Source of the DNA: Prevotellaceae bacterium UBA1726
GTDB lineage: Bacteria > Bacteroidota > Bacteroidia > Bacteroidales > Bacteroidaceae
Direction: 5' to 3'
Assembly (NCBI GenBank): GCA_002316005.1
Contig: DCIM01000086.1
Coordinates: 1 to 52,620 of the forward strand
DNA: 52,620 bases
Shown: positions 15,871 to 21,971 of the stretch, piece by piece
How positions within the stretch are numbered: the stretch's first letter is position 1
How the letters are laid out: each line of letters opens with the position of its first letter
Position numbers and translations under genes: made by a program
Notes under the pieces: model-generated
Databases searched by the model: none
What the model was told of the DNA's origin: nothing
What the model saw: only the letters and a program-made list of their open reading frames with translations

Positions 15871-18804
15871 TTATTTCACTACGAAGTCAATACTCTGGAG
15901 GTCCTTGTCCATTGACGAGGCACCATAGAGAATCTGATAACGACCAGAGCGGGTTGAGAGTTCATCGATTGATGGGTCGTAGTATTCGAACGACTCACCA
16001 TCGAGGGTTATCACGGCTTTTGCTGTTTCACCGGCTGCAAGGCGAATCTTCTGGAAACCCTTGAGCGACTTCAGCGGTGCCTCTGGATAGTCGAGTGCCT
16101 TGACATAAACCTGCACAATCTCCTCACCTTCGCGAGAACCGATGTTCTTTACAGGAACAGTGATAGTAACCTTTCCGTCAGCCTTCATCGACGACTTCGA
16201 GAGTTTTGCCTTGCCATATTCGAACTGAGTGTATGACATGCCATAACCGAAGGCATAAAGCGGTTCGCCCTTGAAGTAACGATAAGTGCGGTTCTCCATC
16301 GAATAGTCGAGGAAGTCTGGAAGTTGGTCGTTAGAAGCATAAAATGTCACAGGGAGTTTGCCTGATGGGTTGTAGTCGCCGAAGATGACATCGGCAAGAG
16401 CCTTTGCACCACCCTGACCAGCATACCATGCCAGAATGAGGGCGTCGTACTGGTCTTCTACACTACCGAAGGCGATAGCCGAACCCGAGCAGTTTACCAT
16501 GACAACAGGCTTTCCAGTGGCATGCATTGCACGGAGAAGGCGTTGCTGAACCATTGGCAGTTCGATGTCGGCCTTATCGCCTCCCTCGCCCTCCATACGG
16601 GCCGAGATTCCGCCAATGACGATGATGGCATCAGCCTGCTTCACATCGTTGGCAATGTCGGTGAAATCGACAAGACGACGCTCGCAGATGTCACCACGAA
16701 GCATGGCGAAGTTGCCGTCACCTCTTTTATATATAATCTCTATGTCGTAGGTCTTGCCAGCCTCAACAGGGAAAGACTTATACTCCACCTGACGACCGAA
16801 ACCAAAACCACGACGACCACCAGCCTTTGCCTCTTCCACAACCTCACCGTTGACCTTGAGGACATAGCCATTGTCGGAAGCGAGGGTGTATTTCATTTCG
16901 CCTGTGAAATCGGCAGTGTACTTACCCGTTGCACGAACAGAAATCTTGTCGGTGCTGATGCCCTGAGCAAAGCCCCAGCCACCGAAGGTAGAGAAGTTCA
17001 TCTCGTTGTAGTAGCCCGTCACATCAGGCGTACCTTCGAGTTCTTTGTTGTTCCAGAACTCCACGAACAATCCCTTACCCTCGTTGAAGTCGGCAAGATG
17101 GCTGATGGTGTTGTAGTCATCGTTGAGAGTACAAGCCTTGTGATAAATCACCTTCGCATTAGGTACTGCATTCTTGATACCCTCAAGGAGCGAATGCTTG
17201 TGGTTGTCGGTTGGAGTACCACCATAGTTGCCGTTCAGGAGTTCCACATCGTCGGCATTAGGACCAACAACAGCGATTGTCTTTATGTCCTTGTTCAATG
17301 GAAGGATACCTGTGTTCTTCAAAAGTACCATAGACTCGCGAGCAGCCTGAGTAGCGAGGTCGTTGTTAGCCTCACTACTGATGACATCCTCAGTGAGGTT
17401 TGCCCATGGAATCTGGTCGGCAGGGTCGAACATTCCGAGTTCAAAACGACCGAGGAGTGTCTTACGGAGGTGGAAGTCGAGTGTTTCTTCGTTAATCATT
17501 CCCTTGTCGAGAGCCTCGGTGAGAACCATGAACACCTTTCCGCACTCAAGGTCTGTTCCATTGAGCACAGCATCAACAGAAGCCTCAAGCGGACCGGCAT
17601 GAGTCTCGTGCTGTCCTTTGTTGTAGAAGTTGTTGATTGCGTCACAGTCGGTCAGTACGATGGCGTTGTAGTTCCATTTGCGACGAAGGATATCCACCAA
17701 GAGGCGGTCGCTTGTACAGCAAGGCACACCCTCGTAACGGTTGTAGGCACACATCACCTCACGGACATTCGCTTTCTTCACGAGAGCCTTGAAAGCAGGG
17801 AGATAAGTCTCCCACAGGTCGCGCATCGATACAGAAGCATTGTATGTGTGGCGAAGTGGTTCCGGACCGCTATGAACGGCATAGTGCTTAGCACAGGCAT
17901 GAGTCTTGAAGTACTTGTCGTCGTTGCCCTGCATACCGAGAACCGTCTGAACGCCAAGAACAGCATTCATGTAAGGGTCCTCGCCGCAAGTCTCCTGACC
18001 ACGTCCCCAACGAGGGTCACGGAAGATGTTGACATTAGGACACCAGAAGGTGAGTTCCGGATTGCCAGGATAGTATGTCACGCCCATTGGCACATTGAAC
18101 ACATTATGATCGGAACGGTTCCAGTTGGCACGGGCCTCGTCGCTGACAGTAGAGAACACATCGTACATCAGTTTTTCGCTGAAGGCAGCAGCCATACCGA
18201 TAGGCTGTGGATAGACGGTGTAACCACCCTGACGGACACCATGGCAAGCCTCACTCCACCAGTTATACGAAGGAATTCCGAGACGGTCGACAGACACCGA
18301 CTTGTTCATCATCAGTCCCACCTTCTCCTCTGGGGTGAGCAGTGAGATGAGGTTTTCAACGCGTTCTTCGTTGGTGAGCGATGTGTCTTGATATGGATAT
18401 TTGTGTCCCGGGATTGTTGTGGCGTTTGCCGTCTGCGACACCATTGCCATTGCCGAGAGAGAAGCGAGTGTGTTACCGGCAGCATCGAGCAGTTCCACAC
18501 TGCGATAGGTCTTACCGAAGGCATCCTCTGGCGAGAATGTCACCATCACCTTTGCCTCTCCGCCAGGAGCCACCTCCTCATCGGCATAGAAGGCCTTTAT
18601 GCACTCACAACTTGGAATGTTTCGTGCAATCTTTACGGGTTGTTTGCTAATGTTCTTGAAGGTGAAGGTGTGACTCACTGTACCGTCAGCAATTTCCACT
18701 GTACCGAAGTCCCATTCGTAGGCTTCGAACTTCACTGCGCTCTTCTTCTGTGCAAAAGCACTAATAGCAACGAACGCCAAAGCAATCAATAATAATCTTT
18801 TCAT
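15871..18804 (-). CDS. DUF1573-GH3-PA14-FnIII glycoside hydrolase (beta-glucosidase/beta-xylosidase type)
   Basis: A 977-residue exported glycosidase. Order: signal peptide 1-19; a DUF1573 domain at about 20-125 (FGTVEIADGTVSHTFTFKN, SCECI); the GH3 N-terminal barrel from about 140, with FRDPRWGRGQETCGEDP (261-277) and nucleophile D386 in VLTDCDAI; the GH3 C-terminal domain with a PA14 insert at about 585-715 (FVEFWNNKELEGTP, LASDNGYVLKVNGE); and a C-terminal fibronectin III-like domain near 890-965 (VPVKNIGSREGEEIVQVYV). It removes terminal non-reducing sugars from oligosaccharides. PA14-bearing GH3 proteins are mostly beta-glucosidases or beta-xylosidases; which one cannot be read here. The DUF1573 head is the unusual part. 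Confidence 0.9.
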   Translation of the reverse strand: MKRLLLIALAFVAISAFAQKKSAVKFEAYEWDFGTVEIADGTVSHTFTFKNISKQPVKIARNIPSCECIKAFYADEEVAPGGEAKVMVTFSPEDAFGKTYRSVELLDAAGNTLASLSAMAMVSQTANATTIPGHKYPYQDTSLTNEERVENLISLLTPEEKVGLMMNKSVSVDRLGIPSYNWWSEACHGVRQGGYTVYPQPIGMAAAFSEKLMYDVFSTVSDEARANWNRSDHNVFNVPMGVTYYPGNPELTFWCPNVNIFRDPRWGRGQETCGEDPYMNAVLGVQTVLGMQGNDDKYFKTHACAKHYAVHSGPEPLRHTYNASVSMRDLWETYLPAFKALVKKANVREVMCAYNRYEGVPCCTSDRLLVDILRRKWNYNAIVLTDCDAINNFYNKGQHETHAGPLEASVDAVLNGTDLECGKVFMVLTEALDKGMINEETLDFHLRKTLLGRFELGMFDPADQIPWANLTEDVISSEANNDLATQAARESMVLLKNTGILPLNKDIKTIAVVGPNADDVELLNGNYGGTPTDNHKHSLLEGIKNAVPNAKVIYHKACTLNDDYNTISHLADFNEGKGLFVEFWNNKELEGTPDVTGYYNEMNFSTFGGWGFAQGISTDKISVRATGKYTADFTGEMKYTLASDNGYVLKVNGEVVEEAKAGGRRGFGFGRQVEYKSFPVEAGKTYDIEIIYKRGDGNFAMLRGDICERRLVDFTDIANDVKQADAIIVIGGISARMEGEGGDKADIELPMVQQRLLRAMHATGKPVVMVNCSGSAIAFGSVEDQYDALILAWYAGQGGAKALADVIFGDYNPSGKLPVTFYASNDQLPDFLDYSMENRTYRYFKGEPLYAFGYGMSYTQFEYGKAKLSKSSMKADGKVTITVPVKNIGSREGEEIVQVYVKALDYPEAPLKSLKGFQKIRLAAGETAKAVITLDGESFEYYDPSIDELSTRSGRYQILYGASSMDKDLQSIDFVVK

Positions 18805-18888
18805 TACAATTCAGGTAGGTTTTTATACAATGTTTCTGTTTATAATGGAGTTCATTCTTCTTTTTTAGGCAGAATGACATTATGAAAA

Positions 18889-18942
18889 TAATTAATGAAG
18901 AATTAATGGGTAATTAATGGCAATTAATGTTTAAAAACAATT
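18889..18942. repeat. ATTAAT repeat block, inverted copy
   Basis: Reads ATTAATGAAGAATTAATGGG then TAATTAATGGCAATTAATG, the reverse complement of the block at 14302-14341. It lies between the GH3 and GH5 genes. Confidence 0.6.
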
Positions 18943-18955
18943 ATCGCCTTGGGGG

Positions 18956-19948
18956 TTACCTCTTCTGGGTCAGGTACTTGTGGAAGTAACGGCCTTGGGT
19001 TGAGAGGTTGAAATCCCAGTCGGTGATGATTGTCGGTGCCCAGTGAGGGTCGAAGCACCAGACGGTGAACGAGATTCCTTTCTTCTCAAGGTACTGCGTG
19101 ATATGGTCGCCATAGGCATCGGTCGACATCACCGGGATATGCGCTCCGCGTTCTTCCTTCAGGCAATAGCCAATCTCGGTGCAAATGACAGGATAGGTGT
19201 CGGCAACATAACCGAAGTCCTTCTCCCATTTCCCCTCCCATGGCTGCTCGCGCTTCATCGGATAAGGATGCGACACATAACCGATGTTCGTTCTGCGGAT
19301 TGGTTCACTGGCAATATGTGTCAGGTCGTAAGCCCAGTCGTGACCGGCGCAGATGCAGAGGGCATCAGGGTTGTAAAGACGGATTTCATCAATTATCTGC
19401 TCCTGAATATCGCGCCATTCCGCCCAAGAACAACTGCCCATATCCTTGCCCGAGACTGTTGGTTCGTTGAAAAGCTCGTAGAGAGCAACCACTGGTTCGT
19501 CTTTGTAGCGATGGGCAGCTATTCGCCAGAAACGGAGCGTTTCCTCGAGTGTTGTGTTGTACATCGGGTTGGTGAACTTCTCATCCTTCAGATTGCCGAT
19601 GCTATGCCAGTCCATGACGACATACATGCCGAGAGCCTTTGCCCACTCTATGCCCTTGTCCATTGCGAGGAATGTCGCCTCCCAACCGTGACTATTGATA
19701 TTCACCGGATGAACGGCAAAGCGCACCACATTAGCACCAAACTCCTTTGCCTGACGGAAATACTCCTCATCCCAGTGTCCGTCGCGAATCAGTTTCACAG
19801 GGTCGGACATGCACACACCCTGGAATACTATTGTCTCGCCCTCGGCATTGACAAACTTATTACCCTCGGCACGAACACGCGAAAGGTTCTGAGCCGTTGC
19901 AGGCAGAAACGCCAGAACAAACAACAGGAAAGACAATATAGGTTTCAT
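18956..19948 (-). CDS. Glycoside hydrolase family 5 (cellulase/endoglucanase or mannanase type), exported
   Basis: A 330-residue exported clan A barrel enzyme. A signal peptide (MKPILSFLLFVLAFLPATAQ) supports starting at the ATG at 19946-19948 rather than the one 21 bp upstream. Seen: VVMDWHSIGN near 115, the acid/base glutamate in ELFNEPTV near 159, and the nucleophile glutamate in VICTEIGYC near 253, so the active site is complete. It would cleave internal beta-1,4 links of glucan, mannan or xyloglucan; the specificity cannot be called. It is first in the minus-strand carbohydrate cluster and has a promoter core at 19989-19996. The island lies immediately upstream. Confidence 0.86.
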   Translation of the reverse strand: MKPILSFLLFVLAFLPATAQNLSRVRAEGNKFVNAEGETIVFQGVCMSDPVKLIRDGHWDEEYFRQAKEFGANVVRFAVHPVNINSHGWEATFLAMDKGIEWAKALGMYVVMDWHSIGNLKDEKFTNPMYNTTLEETLRFWRIAAHRYKDEPVVALYELFNEPTVSGKDMGSCSWAEWRDIQEQIIDEIRLYNPDALCICAGHDWAYDLTHIASEPIRRTNIGYVSHPYPMKREQPWEGKWEKDFGYVADTYPVICTEIGYCLKEERGAHIPVMSTDAYGDHITQYLEKKGISFTVWCFDPHWAPTIITDWDFNLSTQGRYFHKYLTQKR

Positions 19949-19988
19949 AGTCAATGTGATTTTAGTCATGCAATTTTGATTTCTATTA

Positions 19989-19996
19989 CAAAGTTA
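19989..19996 (-). promoter_or_regulatory. Promoter -7 element of the GH5 cluster
   Basis: The minus strand reads TAACTTTG, 40 bp upstream of the chosen GH5 start codon. Probably the leading promoter of the five-gene cluster. Confidence 0.65.
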
Positions 19997-20040
19997 CGAA
20001 AAAAATATCACACCACCAAATAATATGGATTTTATTTACA

Positions 20041-20310
20041 ATAAAAAAGCGCAATTGCTCCCGTCTTTTACCAAGTCAAACAATGCGCTCTTTTTGCCAT
20101 TGTAAACCACTGTATATCAAGCCGTTGCAAAAGCGCCGTTTTGAGTTCATCTCTGCATAGGAATGATGACGTCATTCCAATGTGCACTAGAGGTCATTTC
20201 ATTGATTTCATTTTGACTCTGCGAAGATCATACTGAGAAGTTTGCCAAGAAATAAAATCCGCAAAGCGTTACCCGTTACCTCAAAAAAAGTAATTTCGGG
20301 AGTTTACACT
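20041..20310. other. Structured non-coding stretch at the left end of the accessory island
   Basis: No convincing gene. It has a terminator-like hairpin at 20043-20094 (AGCGCAATTG against CAATGCGCT, with T tracts on both strands) and a second hairpin GGAATGA/TCATTCC at 20160-20178. At 20264-20287 lies an inverted copy of the core of the 37-nt repeats found downstream. Read on the minus strand it could be a small RNA ending at the first hairpin, but I find no promoter core for it. The sequence composition differs from the coding flanks. Confidence 0.4.
20264..20287 (-). repeat. Inverted, degenerate copy of the 37-nt repeat core
   Basis: AAGCGTTACCCGTTACCTCA, followed by an A run, is the reverse complement of the 23-nt core of the downstream repeats (20476-20498), apart from one extra C. 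Confidence 0.75.
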
Positions 20311-20360
20311 TTTCGTTTCAAAATTGAATAATCGATATACTACTATAGTTAGAATAGAAT

Positions 20361-20390
20361 TTTTAATATATAATATATTATATATTAAAA
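20361..20390. repeat. Perfect 30-nt A/T palindrome
   Basis: Each 15-nt arm (TTTTAATATATAATA) is followed directly by its exact complement, with no loop. It lies between the inverted repeat copy and the two direct copies. Confidence 0.85.
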
Positions 20391-20464
20391 TTTTCCTTTA
20401 GATAAATAATTTTGTGTCTTATCTCTAACCTGAAAGGAACCTCCCCCTGGGATGTGAAAAAACC

Positions 20465-20567
20465 AAACGAGCCTGTTTTTGAGGTAACGGTAACGCTTGG
20501 GATGATTCTGGGAGGAATGTAGAAAAACTCAAACGAGCCTGTTTTTGAGGTGACGGTAACGCTTGGG
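20465..20567 (+). repeat. Two 37-nt direct repeats with a 29-bp gap
   Basis: Copies at 20465-20501 and 20531-20567 begin AAACGAGCCTG and end GGTAACGCTTGGG, and differ at one base (A or G at GAGGT[A/G]ACGG). The similarity continues weakly on the left (an A-rich run after ATGT), so the true period is about 66 bp. The second copy runs into a GGGGTG/CACCCC hairpin at 20565-20582. Not called as CRISPR: there are only two units and the flanking sequence is related. Confidence 0.75.
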
Positions 20568-20822
20568 GTGTTTATGCACCCCCTTCCTCTCCGCTTTACT
20601 TTTCTCAAGGAAAAAAAACATACCACTTCAATAAAAGGCAATGGTATAGGATTTGAACAATTAAAAAAAACGTGAATTCATTTCTTAGGCAAAGGTCCAT
20701 TTGGTTCAAGTACGGAATATTAGCGAAATTAGCGCTTAAATATAGATTATGGGTCACATACGATACTATTACTTTTTTAAAATTTTTCTTAGAAAAAATT
20801 TCGTTAATTCGAAAAAAATTAT

Positions 20823-20830
20823 TAATTTTG
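20823..20830 (+). promoter_or_regulatory. Likely promoter -7 element of the island operon
   Basis: TAATTTTG, 51 bp upstream of the ATG at 20882, in a very A/T-rich stretch. No second such element is evident between the two island genes, so they may share this promoter. Confidence 0.6.
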
Positions 20831-20881
20831 CATATAGACAAAATCACAAAATAACGATAAAAAATTACAGCCAATTGAGTT

Positions 20882-21757
20882 ATGGATATTATTAAAACTA
20901 TAATGATAATGCTCGGCTTTGAGTCAAAAAATGAGCAATGGAATGCCAAGTCGGAGAAAAGTCAAGCGTATGTTGGAGCATATCCTGAAAAGAAGCACGA
21001 CACGACAGACGGCAAGGGTAAATATGATACAGAATTCCTGCGCCATCAGGTCTCGCAGACGGAATACATCAGTAATTTGCGTATTGGGCGAAGTTGGATA
21101 CTTCCTCAATTGGTGCAGATGGGATTCACAAGGAAGTTGATGTCTACTAAATTTGATATCAGTCATTTCGAAAAGAATCTGAATAAGAAATACAACTCAA
21201 CAGCCGCCGGTCGTAGTAAAATCTGGAATTTGATAAAGCGCAACTACAAAGTTGTAGCCAATAGTAATGGTACTGCTAAGCGAGGGGCTTGGTGGACTAA
21301 AGACCTGATTGTCGAGATTATGGATTGGGACTATGGCATGATTGGCAAGCAAAACAAGGGTGTTGACAAAGAGAAGTGTGCAGAAATCATTTCCAGAATT
21401 AGGGGACTATCTGACCCTAACGAGATTTACAAAGCCATTGTAGAGTATGATGAATGTCGCATGCGATTCAAGAATATTGATACATATGTAAATAGAATTA
21501 ATGGGCGTGTGACACATATTCCTAAGGTATTCATTACCGCATTCATGGGCGACGGTGCGTATAATGCGATGTCGACGATGGTAAAAGTGTTGGACTTGAG
21601 GATGAAGACCTCAGATGGTCGATTACTGACCCGCGACGAATGTATTGATGAAATAGAGAAGCAGTCTTCAATGTTGAATGGTATGGAATTGTTGATATTT
21701 TGCAAAAAGACATTTTTCGACTCTGGAATTTTTGAGTATAAGAAATACACAAAGTAA
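20882..21757 (+). CDS. Unrecognised 291-residue protein, partner of the reverse transcriptase
   Basis: I recognise no domain. The protein is basic and hydrophilic with no clear signal peptide; the first dozen residues (MDIIKTIMIMLGF) are hydrophobic but too short for a secure membrane anchor. Regions that stand out: a disordered-looking stretch at about 15-50 rich in Lys, Ser, Asp and Gly; KRGAWWTK at 133-140; and a possible helical C-terminal half from 160 to the end, including FITAFMGDGAYNAM (218-231) and LTRDECIDEIEKQSSMLNGM (249-268). It precedes the reverse transcriptase by 214 bp on the same strand, after a single promoter core. Codon use is more A/T-rich than that of lon or aspS, which suggests transfer. 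It could be an effector or an accessory factor of the RT; that is inference. Confidence 0.75.
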   Translation: MDIIKTIMIMLGFESKNEQWNAKSEKSQAYVGAYPEKKHDTTDGKGKYDTEFLRHQVSQTEYISNLRIGRSWILPQLVQMGFTRKLMSTKFDISHFEKNLNKKYNSTAAGRSKIWNLIKRNYKVVANSNGTAKRGAWWTKDLIVEIMDWDYGMIGKQNKGVDKEKCAEIISRIRGLSDPNEIYKAIVEYDECRMRFKNIDTYVNRINGRVTHIPKVFITAFMGDGAYNAMSTMVKVLDLRMKTSDGRLLTRDECIDEIEKQSSMLNGMELLIFCKKTFFDSGIFEYKKYTK

Positions 21758-21767
21758 AATACTTTCA

Positions 21768-21783
21768 TTTTTTTTGGGGGGGG
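21768..21783 (+). repeat. T8G8 homopolymer tract just after the first island gene
   Basis: Eight T then eight G, starting 11 bp after the stop codon at 21755-21757. Such a tract may change length by slippage or stall polymerases. No function is assigned. Confidence 0.7.
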
Positions 21784-21817
21784 ATATTAGGCACAAACGA
21801 ATAAAGTCCGAGCAGGC

Positions 21818-21954
21818 ATGTTCAATCTGGTTGACAAGACTGAATCAACATTGTATTAACAAGCACTACCGCTACGCTCCTTAGTGCGTCGTTTAATACG
21901 ATAGTTGATATTGGAAATGATAAAGAAATGCTCCGAGCCAATGGGATTGAACGT
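21818..21954 (+). ncRNA. Candidate structured RNA between the accessory gene and the reverse transcriptase
   Basis: The strand can fold as an enclosed structure. An outer stem pairs ATGTTCAATC (21818-21827) with GATTGAACGT (21945-21954): ten pairs with one G-U. A long inner hairpin spans 21844-21909. Its lower helix is ATCAACATT and GTATTAAC against GTTTAATAC and GATAGTTGAT (about 17 pairs with two single-base bulges), and its upper helix is GCACTA/TAGTGC with a 13-nt loop. A run of five T follows the outer stem directly, and the RT start codon is 18 bp further on. A structured RNA next to an RT is the usual layout of RT systems that use a dedicated template. This is folding by eye; expression and role are unproven. 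Confidence 0.55.
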
Positions 21955-21971
21955 TTTTAAGAAGCACTGTC

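Noticed and set aside
16522..18345. 607-residue plus-strand reading frame over the GH3 gene
   Set aside because: It is the antisense shadow of a complete GH3 gene; the long frame comes from codon bias. It shows no recognisable domain or promoter.
20465..20567. CRISPR array
   Set aside because: Only two 37-nt units with a 29-bp gap, whose flanks are themselves similar, so it is a tandem duplication. No cas gene is in the window.
20378..20641. 87-residue minus-strand protein with a repeated VTVTSKTGSF peptide
   Set aside because: The repeat arises because the frame crosses the two 37-nt DNA repeats. There is no promoter core and no similarity to known proteins.
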